Positions 33,188 to 46,083 of a stretch of DNA of 64,000 bases are shown piece after piece. Origin of the DNA: Nipponacmea schrenckii (lineage: Eukaryota; Mollusca; Gastropoda; Lottiidae); assembly GCA_030562195.1 (NCBI GenBank), contig JAUJPP010000003.1, positions 43,344,602-43,408,601 of the forward strand. Reading direction: 5' to 3'. Each line of letters begins with the position of its first letter. Position 1 is the first letter of the stretch. The notes under the pieces were generated by a model that did no database searches, had not been told where the DNA came from, and worked only from the letters and a program-made list of their open reading frames with translations. Made by a program: the position numbers and the translations under genes.

Positions 33188-35804
33188 TCTGATTGAGGAA
33201 GACAATACCATGTAGTGTGCAATGGACAGCTTCATAAGCCTTCTCGATTTCAATTCTATTGAGAGATCGTTAACGTTGACAACCACCATAACATGGTACC
33301 TCAATTGATTTCCAACAAACTTTTCTGCAATCAAGGGGAAATAAGGTTCAATAAATCCGAAATTATCTGATTTGGGATTAAAATAAATAAATATCAGCAG
33401 TTTACACTTTTGAGATATACCATTGCATACAACAAAATGCGTAATTCCGATAACAGTGAAGTTGGAGACAATCGTATATTTGCATAATGAGAAATGAGGA
33501 TATTCGAGTCGGTCGAGAATAATCCTTATATACGGACACAATAAAACATTGTGTGATCTAATTTTCAATAAATTATATTAGTCGTAGAATGTAGGGATTA
33601 TTTAATTATTCAATATATTCACAGATCCTCTGGTATTAGCTATTTTCAGATATAATTATCACGATGGGGTTGTTGATCCTTGCATCCGGGTAGCACTTTA
33701 ATTCTTCAGTTAGATACTTACTACATGTACTAAATTACTTTTTTTTATCTTATGAAACTTTTAAAGTTAGTCGAAAGACGTAAATTAAATGAGATTAGAA
33801 CACGATGAATTAATCTATTAACCAGTATCAAAAGTCTTAATTTAGTTTTACCTTGTAAAAAATTCATCACATACTTAATAAATCAGACAATCAAGGATGG
33901 AAACCACTATAAAATGAGAGCACGAAGACGTCCCGTCGACAACAGGTGTTATCAGATTAAACAGCTCATATAAAATGTAAAACTTTCATAATATTAAATA
34001 CATGAACAGTCTGGTAGCAATATCAGGAACAATGAAGCACGGATGGACGCACCTGAATAACATATCACGCTATGGAAACATAGGAGTGGTTATAGTTTAT
34101 ACACATGCCATCATGCTCTAGGTAAACCATGACAAATTAACCAGGGACTACACTAGGATAGCTGATTACTGAATAGGCATATACATCCAATCTCGTTTTA
34201 TCTAATTCTCAAATATCCTCAGATAATTTGCACTTTGTCTAGGGCTCTGACAATAGCTCTTAGTACATTATGCTACAATTGGTATCGTTCAAACAACTAA
34301 ATATATTAGCTTGTAACTTGGTATTGTATTAGTGCATATACTCTGTTTTAATGATGTGCAAAAACCTAAGTGGACAGAGTGCAATAATCTGCTATTTAGA
34401 TTATAAAATTTGGTAATGACAGGGTTCCAACTGGCTCACTTCACTAAATCAACGTGCGTTGATAAATATAGGTTTACAAAGCCAGAGATTGCTAAAACTC
34501 TTCTGTATATATCAAGGAATACATAATACAATACTCTACATATTAATATCTCATCTATATAATATGATTGAAATATCATGTTTTGTTCTATCGATTACCT
34601 GAAACACTAGCCTCATTCTGTCATCACAGCTCGTATACTAGTACCTCCTTATTTCACTCTTGGGTTTATATTCTGCACTTTCCCTTGTTCGCACTCTGAA
34701 TTGTCTGTGAATTGACGCAAATGACCCCTTTCATAAGAGATACTAAACAATTGAAATTTGACATTGAATGCAGGGACAGACAATAACAGTTAGACATTAA
34801 GTTTACAAAACTAATTAAAATTTATTACTATCCTCACCATCTGGTCTGTCACAATGACTGCATATATTTTTCTGCCATAAACCGTTATTTAAGAGCTACC
34901 CTGTATGTAAGTACCCAGGCTGAGAAGAGTCAATCGGCTGAAATCAAACAGCGTGCAATCAGATTAACAACATATTAATATTTCTACATAAATATATAAG
35001 TATCGGCATACTTTTCTTCCTAGTTTAGGAAAAGATTTTTTAGGCTGGTTGGGTGGTTGGTAGATGACCAGTTAACGTTCACTTATATTGCTGTTATCGA
35101 AAACTAGCTAGTTGTTTGCAGTCGTAGAAGTTGGAAATTGCATTTGTTCAATCGGATGATTGGTTTGGTAGTGGTTTATTCGCAAGATTTGGTCGGGTTG
35201 AAAGACATGACTGAGAGATTGTCTAGCTAATCTTTCCCTTTAAGTAGTTTTGATTGCAGACTGTTCATTCTGGCCTTGATAGTTTACTTAACTAATATCA
35301 CCTTTTATAGAAAAAACTAATCTCGGAAGTTCAATAGTTCGCTTCGTGAACCCGTAAAATAGAAATCATTCCCAGAATAAACATAGAATAAAATAGTCAT
35401 TTGTCCATTTGAGAATTAAAAGTAACAATAATCAAGAAAACATTGAGGACTGAACAAAGAAAAAAATCAATATTATTGGTAATACGTATTTTGACTAATT
35501 ATTCTGGTAATGATTTTGAATGTAATAGATACAGCTCTATAACTCTCCCAACAAGTTCAAAGTAACAAACCAAAAGTTTTTCTACAAAATGATTGGAATT
35601 TAAAGCACCACCATTAATAGTTTGGACAGTATTAATTTTAAGACGATTAATTTAACCGGTTCTGCAAACTTTATTATGATAGTAAAACATTTTTTTATTT
35701 AGAGTATGCGTTACAAATTCCAAATCCATGGGCGTCATATTCGGCTCTATGTGTTGGGCACTCTTTTAACAGTGAAAATGTTAGATGTTATTGTGACTGT
35801 AACT
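33188..35804. other. gene-free stretch
   Basis: No supported gene. A 130-codon minus-strand open stretch at 33176-33568 overlaps the SINE-like tail and shows no domain, so I do not call it. Confidence 0.4.
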
Positions 35805-35808
35805 TAAA

Positions 35809-36272
35809 GGGGCCCAGGCTTGATTTTAGGGGTCGTTTTGGGCCTTTGCTACATTTAACCAGTCCTCAGAAATATTCAAGCTCTGAGAAAATCGCAAAAT
35901 ACCTTGAAATATGCCTCAAACAAAAAATTTCACTTTTCATTTGTTTTCGTGTACGCGGCTGGTCTCCAGTCAGTCTGAAAATTGTGTGTCCTGTTGACAA
36001 AGTCTGCAATTGAAAAATGCGTTGTAGTCTGTTTATATAGATGACCGCTATTGCACGACGGGAAGGATAACTCTTTGATTATCAAGACGAACCGTTTTCC
36101 AATATGGCGGGACGTTCATAATTTCTTAAGTCATTATGATTTTTCAAACACGGATAATTATGGATACACATGGATTTGAAGGCTCAAATTTCAAAGGTGA
36201 GCTCTGTAGACTATTTCTGATTAGCTAACGGCTGTCGGATGATTGTCCGAAACAAATAAAGCCTGGGCCCCT
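35809..36272. mobile_element. MITE with TTAA target duplication (464 bp)
   Basis: The left end AGGGGCCCAGGCTT is mirrored exactly at the right end (AAGCCTGGGCCCCT), and the match continues imperfectly to 18 of 19 bp. TTAA flanks both ends (35805-35808 and 36273-36276). There is no coding frame, so the element is non-autonomous. It shares TTAA duplication and an AGGG terminus with the element at 13369-13682, but the interiors differ. Confidence 0.88.
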
Positions 36273-36276
36273 TTAA

Positions 36277-38229
36277 AATTTGTCGAAATAGGGAGTTGTG
36301 AGAGATTTTAAATACTTGTTGAATTGACCAAGCTTTGTATGGAAGTCTGAAACGAGCAGATATTGATTGTATAAAGAATATGCAATTGTAAAATGTAATC
36401 AATAAATATAGGTTTAGATTTGATCATGTCGTGATTACACCAGCCATTGTAATGCATGATGAAATTTGTTATGAGATTTAAAAGAGATCAGATTGAAATT
36501 TGTGCACCATTAGTCAGCCTTGGTGAAATGTATTTAAATAAAACGTTCAACCTAATTATAACACAATGGCGGCTCCTGGCACTATATTGACTCACATTAA
36601 ACTTGTTTATTTACAACATACTTTACGTTTTAATGTTTTTTCTTCTCTAAAATAAAGTTCTTAAGTTAAATAATGAAAGCAATTCAATATCCATAACAAA
36701 ATTCTATTTTAAACTACTTTCAGTTGTCTGTTCAGTGAAATAGAAAGCTATTTTAACGGGATATATGAGGTATAATGTATAACTGCTTTTGTCAGTCTCT
36801 CTATTACTCTTCATTGCTACATTTGGAAATTGTCTTTCTTCCGAGACTTTGTCAAGTGTTTGACAAGAGAGAGTAATATTCCGTTAACACAATTAGCTTA
36901 CCGAGAGACTTAAATAATTTAATTAAAATCCAACTGCCTCATTTCATATCCAAATTGTCGCCTATTTGCTTCCTAATCTTCTGTTCTGGCATTTTCAAGT
37001 CAAGCTATTTTCTTGGACACGAAAAGGATTGAAGGGAAAGCCTAAAAGAAAAATCTTAATCTTTTATAGGGAAATTTTGAAAACTCTTGTCCTTTTGAGT
37101 TTAGTAGATGTCTGGTGATAAAAACTCTGAATTTAAGGTTGCGGATTTTACTGGCCCTCCTTCACACAATCATATAATAATTACCTAATTACCATTCAGC
37201 TCAGAACCACCTGATGATTCATAACAATTTTTCATCAAGCTTACCATTTGAACCGTTTGTCAAGTCTGGGTCAAAGTCCAATTGATTTAAGACGATTGGA
37301 CATTTCAAATGTAGTCTGCATATTGCAAACAATGTGATTCTAAATAGACTGACTTTTATATCAGATTAGATTGAGCTAGTGAAGATAAAGAATACCAATT
37401 AGTTGAAAACAGATCCCATAGTGAAACAAACATACAGATGGTGTCCTACTTTTGATCGATGTTCAGATTTTACAGCTCTACACTGTTCTAATGATTGAAA
37501 TGGCCACTTGAAAAATATATATTTTCTTTAAAGTATTCCTAATGAAGAGTTGGTGTATTTAAGTACTTATATACATTATTAATTTTGATTTTCTGATTTA
37601 GATCATTGATTTGGTAATTTGAAAATACTGTCTGGTAACAAGTACTCTTGCAAGCGGGATTGGCATATTATATATTGAAATAGACGTCTCTTTAAGTCCT
37701 TAAAAGTCCTGCTGAAATTGAGGACAGGCATGCAAGCTAGTTATTTATTCATCATATAGACTATTTGAATTCACCCCACTGACTCTTACACTTAATGTCA
37801 CAGATCAATCTGTTGCATTTATTTCAAAGTACAGCTAAAATATGTAACGTCAATCTTACAATTTTAATGTTGCCACACCACAACAAGAAGACCGTAATTT
37901 AAATGATTCAAATGTATATCATTTAAAATTAATATTGAAAGATTTGTTTATTTTGTTTGATTGAATTTCAGCAGGTGCAAACCAAACAAAATTTATTTAA
38001 TTTATTTTAGCACTTAGTTATGTCTGTAAGTATTTATCAAAACATTTAAAATCGTAACTCACTCCGATGAGCAGATAAATAAAGTCCAAAAATCAATAAG
38101 AAATAGAATTCGTGAAATACCATATTGACTCTTTAAACCATAGAATTCTCCTACCAAATTCATTTCATAATGTTATTTGACAGATTCAATATCTATATTC
38201 ATTGATGCTAAATCTCGCCCCGTCTTTAT
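36277..38229. other. gene-free stretch
   Basis: No gene seen. A small stem TTGTCAA…TTGACAA lies near 36851-36866. Confidence 0.4.
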
Positions 38230-38281
38230 TAGCCCATAAGGTGCAGAAAAGTAGGACGTAAAACTTCAGTCATTTCATTCC
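38230..38281 (+). mobile_element. SINE-like 3' tail fragment
   Basis: TAGCCCATAAGGTGCAGAAA followed by AGTAGGACGTAAAACTTCAG and a TCATTTCATTC run. This is a close copy of the block at 4182-4240, differing by a few substitutions. Confidence 0.45.
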
Positions 38282-41200
38282 CAAATGTCGTCTTTATGCT
38301 TATGAAAACGATGTTTTCACCTTCATTGTGCGACAAAAGAAAATGCAACCTCGAATGGGGGCTTCAATTGTTAAAAGTGGTACACATATACGAATCTAAT
38401 CGAACATAGCCCTGGACGGCGTAAATGTTATAGCATATTCGGACCGGTTGAAATCAGAACGTTAGAAAATTGGTTGGTTATAAAAGATCAGCATTGGTTA
38501 TGCAAAAAAATGTTAGTGTTATTATGATGATATAGGCTATATTGATAATTCCTCAGTAACCAAAGCCTTCCGTAGTTTATTGCATACATTGAATGATTAA
38601 TCTGTCGATTTGTCGTTGATTGTACTTTGGTAGACCTATTTCAGTTGCACCATTCATATATTTTAAAATAAGACAAAATGATCAATAGAGCAGTTGCATA
38701 CATCCACGAATAAAAGGAATGTATGTTGAATAGACCAGTCTGGGAGAGGGACCTTTTGCCTTATCTCAGTAGTTTGGGTTCTCTTGAGTCTGTGGTTATT
38801 ATTTTTTACATGTCTTTCAATAAATGAAATTCACAAGATTTGTTGCTAATCATTATTGTAATAAAAACCTTGAAGCTAATGGTTTCTGTAAATGCAGGTT
38901 TATATTTATGAATAAGGACATTGCTGATTGACTTAAAGTTCAGCTACAGTTCGACACAGAAATCTTGTTATAGCTCATCAAGCCGTTCAAAAATCTCAAT
39001 CAGGACTTCATACAATTGGGTATAGGCAAGAGGTGACATAAAACATACTTAAGTGGCTTTTGAAATTGTTCAATTTTATGACATATTAACTAATTGTTTC
39101 GATATATTCTCTTGGTTGTAACGATTCACTGACAGGCAATTGTAACATATCAACATTTTTTATGACCTCATGTTGCAATCAACTAGAAATATCACTTTCA
39201 TTCATTTTCATTGGGGATTAACATGACTTTTCTAATCTCATTGTAATTAAAATATGTCATTATTTACGATAAAAAATGTATCAACACACCATTTTCAACT
39301 GAATGACTAAAAGACTAACGCTCCTACAATCTGACAAGCCAAATTCAAAACTAGTATAGCTAAGCCATGTAAAAAACCATTGGGTATACACACATACCAC
39401 AAACATCTATCTCCGACCATAATTCAGCCTAGGTATTTGTGAGCAATCATTAATTGCTTTAAATATAAACATGCCGAGTCTAAAGTTTTAAATTTTAATA
39501 GAAGAATGGATAATAGAGCGTATAAAATCACAACCTTTTTTCTTTCAAATAACTTTAAGCAATCAGAGTTGACGACTACCATCCTTGTAACACCGAAACC
39601 ACACACACCGATGTGGGCAGACGTACAAACAGGAAAATGTAAGTAAGCATATTGAAAAATGCATTGAAGTGATCACCCCTATAGTATAGAAAGTGATTGT
39701 AACATCTATGAATGTAAATTCCATTCATTTTATATGTAACAAAAGACTAATCCCATTATCATTGTCGGTTTTGTTAACAGACTTCCATGATACCTGTATA
39801 TATTACGCGTATTATGATCCAACAATTGTACGTCAAGATATAATACAGTTTACTGAGAGTATTGAGGTAATGTTGATGTCAAAGAGTATGAACTATTAAT
39901 AACTGAACGATCTTTCCAGTCGACAATGACTTCACATATACCTTTGTGTAAGATATATAGTCAACTATGCACACTTTAAATATTTTGGAGTTATATTGTG
40001 GATTAGTATTTCGAATTGGCTGAGAATTTGAAAGGTAAGAATTCCATTTCCATTCTACGTTTTGTAACGACCATGAACATAACTAAAACGGTAGCATTGT
40101 TGAAAACTGTATTTTATATTTTATTTTTTAGACTTTTCGTCCTATGTTTATTTAATGAAAATTTTCCGTATTTAAAAAAAATATATGATCGAAACTAAAC
40201 AATAACTCTATTACTAGTTTCATCAATGGGCTGTTATAAATAAAACAATAAAACCGAATCTTAATTTATTCAATTGAATATGTATTGTTAATTAATGTAT
40301 CGCAATAAATGAAGATATAAAAAAATTTGCTCATTTATTTTCGCACTTTATCTGATTGATAGAGTTGATTTGTAAATGGAAATTGATCAGTGAGTAGAAT
40401 GATAATCAATAGGAATAGAGAGAGAGTGAATACCAGGAGAAAAAACAAACTCAAACGATACGACTGTTTTATTAGGTTAGATGTACTTAATGAATAGTTA
40501 ACTCGATTACTCCTCAAACCTACCTTTCTTCTAGTTTACTGCAAATAACACGAATCTTAAGACAAATGAGGGTTATTGCATGGCGATATTGTCATGTCTG
40601 GAGAATATTCAAGAGTGACTTCCCTTTAGTAGAGTTGAAATCGGTTTTTTATGGACCACATATTTATATATTTCAGCAATGAATATGTACATAACTAATA
40701 AGTGCAAAATACATAAACGATTTTTAACATTCGTGTTTAGTGTAGACACGTAACATTATTCATTTTTCTATATCAAGACAATTGGAGAACTATGTTCTAA
40801 CTGCAAATATTTCGGTCATTGGTAACAGTAATATGACGTTGGTATATGGCCTTTAACAAGCCCATAATTATTAAAGGTGCCATCTATGAGGAATTCATGT
40901 AAAGGGAGGCGAGAAAGATTATTTATATTCAGATTATCTAAGCTATTATGAACTTTGCCTTGACTGCAATAGACATTTAGTTTTTCTGCTTTTGAATTAT
41001 ATAAGTGTACAGATATCAAAATAGTCTTATAAGTGACAATTTTATTTTAAACCTTGCAACCTTTCAACGCCTGTAATACCTTCTCTTTGAGAACATATAT
41101 TCATACTAAGAAGTTTTCTGGGATTTTTCTAAATGCTTTTTAAAATGACGCCTAGTCTGTAACATCACGACTATCAGATCTTTAAATTGATCGCAGGGCC

Positions 41201-44200
41201 TTTGGAAGCCTGGGTAAAAAATAGCACCATTATACGAAAATCTATAAAAATATATCAGGGCAAACATTGTTTGCTTGAAGGTGTTCGGCTGGCTTGTCAT
41301 TATTTTAGTCACAAGGCTATGTCAACTCGGCATACCTTTTTTGAAATTTTGCAAATTTTGTTAATTCTGTTTATTTATTTACTGCCCGGAGAACTCTTGA
41401 TTCAGTTTCCAAACAACGCTACACTAACGTCGTTTCAAAAAAGAGATATGGTATTAAAGAAATACAATACGGTTCCATGTTAGTACTGTACCACCATTTT
41501 ATTATTACTATTGATTAGCAGTGATTAATTTCACCTGATAATTTGATATAGAATATAAAAGTTGGACTGATCTTCTAGTTAAAATATTGGTCATCTTTTT
41601 GAGACTAATAACCTGCTATTCTAAACTAGATTATATTAGAAGTAATAATGTGGTGTAATTAATTATTATTTTAGACATATTTAGGTTATTTCTATTGACT
41701 TATTACTTCATCTAATCATACTCTTTATCTTGTAAATCATTCTACCATTATTCCTGCGGCTTGTGTTCCAACTGATCCACATCTTTAAGAAAATATTTCT
41801 CTACAACGGTTTTATTTTAAACCAGGTTTTATATGGTAGCTTAGATAGTCTTGTATTATTCTGTGTCATGTTAATATACTAGGTTTTGGGAGCTTTAATA
41901 CAGATATAATCTTTCTTTTAATGAACATGTACTGTAAATGGATCAAATATTATGAATAGATCAAGTAACAATTTTCAGGTCTGGATAAGAATTTAAAACA
42001 AATAATAGGCGTGTGTTTGATCTATGCACCTTAATTCATCACTTATAAACACAGCCGAATGTTGGCCACGAAAGTTGAAGGAAAACGCCATGCTTTCGTT
42101 CAATATCTTGTAACGCTACACTTTGGTGTAATCTCATTTTTACCCATGTTTTGCGTATAAATAATTTTCTTTTTTCATTTCAATGTTCAAAATTCTTAGC
42201 TTTAATCCATTTCAAAAGGCATGCCAAGAAAAAAATGTCATACCATGTCTTGCGACAATATCAGCCTGTGCTAAAGCCAATACTGTAACTTAAGTATATC
42301 GTACGATATTTTATTCCATAATCTGATATTTTCTGTATGGTGCTCGGAAATCACATCAAGTCTAAAACAATTTCGTTTTATCTTGCCACTCTGATTTGGT
42401 TTGTGAAACACGACATAAAACAGAAGGGAATTAATGACATTGTATTTTTATTTGTATTGGAGAGTAATATATAGACACAGTGCACATTGAAAATTGATTT
42501 GGGATATAGTTATCTCTAGTAAATAGTGAAAGTCTTGACTTGATTTTATTCAATTGTCTGTCTCCTGTCCCTTGACACTTCAAACAATACTGTTTGTAAT
42601 GAAACCAACCGTTTCTTCTGTTCATGTTTCATAACTTTCTTTCAGCCAACATCATATTGCTATCAGTATAATGAATACTATATTTTATGATTTATGAGTC
42701 TTTGTTACCATTTGTATTGTATGTTATTTTCATATTCCGCAGAACCTGCAACACCAAAGAATGACTTTTCAGTATAAGTATTTGCTTCAATCGTTTCTAC
42801 AGGGCTTAATATTACATTTCGCCAATCTTACTTACCACAACATACACAACAAAACTGGTCTTACTTATCAGAAACTCAAGTCCAATCTGCAATTACTTTT
42901 AACATTCGAGGGCTGCTAATTTACGACATGGTTTTCTGCCAAAGTGGTCACGACTTTTTACAAAGTACATTGAATGTTATAAATTTCAATATGTTGACGT
43001 TTTCAGGTGATAAATAGAGTGAAAGGCTAAAAGTAAGGTTATATCAGAGATGGAAGCAAAATTACTATCGAGTTATTCTTGTTTTAATTAAGTAAGCAGA
43101 AACTTGTAATGTTTCTTTCATATGTTACAACAATTCAAATATCATCAATGTGTGTGTCTTACAAGTCAAGAATTTATCATTTTCCTTCAAAGTTGCGTCT
43201 CTTCCAACAAAATGGGTGTTATTTTGTGTTATGAGGTGTGTAAAAGGTTTTAACATAGAAAACACATTGTGTAAAGAGAATAGATAGTTATTGATATTTA
43301 ATGTTTGTAACATCAAATTGCAAGCCATCAACTCTCCTACACAAACTGCCCATAAAATATTTAAATAAAGCAAACGAAAGTTATGGCTCGGTGATTTTTA
43401 ATCTATTTTGTATTTGTGTATTAATGGAACATAGTAAGGAAACTATACCTCAGTAATTCTATGGTCTAGATTGATGTTGGATCAAAGGTGAATGTATGGC
43501 TACTCCACGATGATACATGGTTATTTCATCAATAAACCTTGGTCGTAGGGTCAACTATATCACCCCAATAGGCTTCAGCGTGGATTTTGTCCGTCTTAAA
43601 TTCCGTGGACAATATAATGTTGAGATAATGATAGTTATACATGGTGTTTGAGAGTTTTTAGAGTTATTGCATTATTACTCCAAAACGGCTGTTGTACAGT
43701 TTAACTAAAAAATAAGCAAAATCATAAAACTGAACATGTTGATCTAGATTAATTAGGCCCGATTACTCACGTAGACAGATAAAACGCCACGTAAAATGTA
43801 TATCAACGAGTCCTTTTGTGCTTTGTTTAGTGATAAACTTTGGTGCATTCATGCAAGTCTATAAGAATCTTGGTTTTGTTTAAACTTGGCTCGTACATAA
43901 GTTGACTTGAAATGTAGATTGAACATTGGTCATGCACCTTGAAAAAACTTGGCTCCATTTACAGAATGATGAAATGTATTCTACTTAGTGGGCCTAGAAA
44001 CACAACAATAATTAATAATTATATACTAATAATATTCCTTTGAGATTGGATTCAAATACATATTGTGTCTATCCTAAAAACTTTACTTTGAATTTATCAT
44101 CTTGTTCCGGCAATCGATCAACCTTTGCTTTCATTTTTAAATTTGATTTTTTATTAACAATCAGATTACAGTATTTCATAAAATCTGAATTTATCATGAT

Positions 44201-45840
44201 TTAGTTTTTGAGAAAAAAGAAGGTCACTTGTTGGTTAAGAGAATATGAACCTCATTCTTTTTCAAATACAGTTAGAGATACGACCATTTTTCTTTTAAAT
44301 CTGGGCTTAATTATAATGTTACAAGTGCGTTTTTGTACCTAACGATTGTTGTTTAAACGAACACCCGACTATTTGTACTTAATGCCACCCTCGTTAAGTT
44401 CAAAGAAAATGACTTTTTGAATGAAGTATTTCAAACACGTCATAATAATTAGTATTCTGATAAGTAAAACAGACATTAATATATGAAAATGAGTCTATTT
44501 TATAAATAGTAACGTACATAACACCTTATCATAACAACCAATTGCTTTGTTCTTCAAGCTGTTTATATAGATTTTCCTGGGGTTTATTTTGGAAGTCTCA
44601 CTAACATATAGCATTACACTTTCTAATCAGTTTTGCATCTTTAGAATATCTAAGTGTGAAAAACTTAGAAATCCGATCTGTTAGGAATTGCACCCATGGC
44701 CTATTACAGCTAGTATGTTTAGTAGTTATTGTAGAAGAGGTGAAAATAAATCAGTCTGTGATGTAAGAAAATAGAAATATACCTGATTTAAACTCGTCTT
44801 AAATCACAATATGTCAACAGCTGACGTGATAAAATTTTCTACTCAGAGTTATTTCTCTACCTTTTACCTGTTATATTCTTAAAGTTTATTATTCAGTATA
44901 ACAGGTGACTAACATCAAACAATTCTACAATTTAATGAAGATGATATGGTATATATTAACTGGTGACTAATATTTGAATGAATGTCATAGTACCGGTATC
45001 GATTGCAGATTTACTAGCACCAGGTCTCTCAGAACCTCTCATTTCAGTAATTTGTATTGTTGGTAGTTTGCTTAAAATTACTATGCTTTTGCTTTGTCTG
45101 ATGAAGATCTCATTGACATATTTCTCTCTGGTTGAGATATGCCCAGCTCAATACAAGTGTCTGTTATGAGTAAAGATATGTTATCAAATGAAGTATTTTC
45201 ATTAAAATGAATATAAATTTGATTATAAAGTATTTTGTTGGTATGAAATGAGTTGACCTTGGCACTGTGCAGTACAAAACAGGATATCAAGAACAAATGT
45301 ACAGTCAATACAGATTTACCATTATAATAAACAACATCACCTGTTTCAGTTGTATTGGAAATGAAGACAAACTTTGTGGAGTGTACTGACGATATTGGTA
45401 AACCTATCAAATTTACAGACTTTTTATACTTCTATTAAGGTCTGAATGTTTCAAGAAACTTGTCTTTTATGAGAAAAGAAATTACTCGATTAACCAAGGT
45501 CTTTTTGAACCTGTGGCCTTGTCTAGCTGCATTGAATTATATCGCTTTTAGAATTCAACCTAAAGGTATTTATCAAAACTGATATCTCAAATTATCTTCA
45601 TAATCTCGATTCAGTTACAACCCCTTTTCCACAATCTGAGGTACGGATAGTAGCCAATGGATAAATACTCTGTGGACAGTTGGTCAACCAAAAATAAGTA
45701 AGAGAATTATTACTCACCTTAAAACTTTATAGTATATTGTTGTGGTTTTTTCATATACCAGTTTCTAAGATCTCTGGCCCTTTTCACACCTGATGACTTT
45801 CATCCTCTCATACACAAACTGAAGCTTACCAGAAAGGAGG
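38282..45840. other. gene-poor stretch
   Basis: No supported gene. CCCTGGACGGCGTAAATG at 38410-38427 nearly matches 54768-54785 and may be part of an interspersed repeat. A plus-strand open stretch at 41187-41483 (98 codons) has no domain. Near 42836-42887 the minus strand has a short open segment ending in a good donor (GTTGTG|GTAAGTAAG), but nothing corroborates it. Confidence 0.35.
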
Positions 45841-46083
45841 GTATACATGCCGGATACCGCCGTAGAATCAAGTAACGTAGGGATAACGTACACTTCAGCT
45901 TTGAATGTTGCATTCATATACCAGACATATGCATGCGTAGCAGTTGCTACTTACCTGCATGGTTACAGTAACACAGGGACGCGCAACAGGATGAAGAAGG
46001 ACCTAGGACCATCACCACCCGTAGTTACTCACTGTTTTAGATTAAAGTCGTACAGTCCTTTTGAAGAGCTCCTCGTTTCTTAA
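45841..46083. other. GC-richer orphan open region
   Basis: Plus strand 45847-46083 is open for 78 codons (MPDTAVESSNVGITY…) in DNA clearly GC-richer than its surroundings. On the minus strand the same region ends in a perfect donor, CATGCAG|GTAAGTAG, at 45958/45957. It could be a minus-strand leader exon, a plus-strand gene fragment or a repeat remnant. I recognise no family. Confidence 0.25.

Noticed and set aside
33176..33568. Minus-strand 130-codon open stretch
   Set aside because: It ends in the SINE-like tail and shows no domain, signal peptide or splice sites; a chance open frame is likelier.
41187..41483. Plus-strand 98-codon open stretch
   Set aside because: It has no recognisable motif, no compositional shift and no exon signals.
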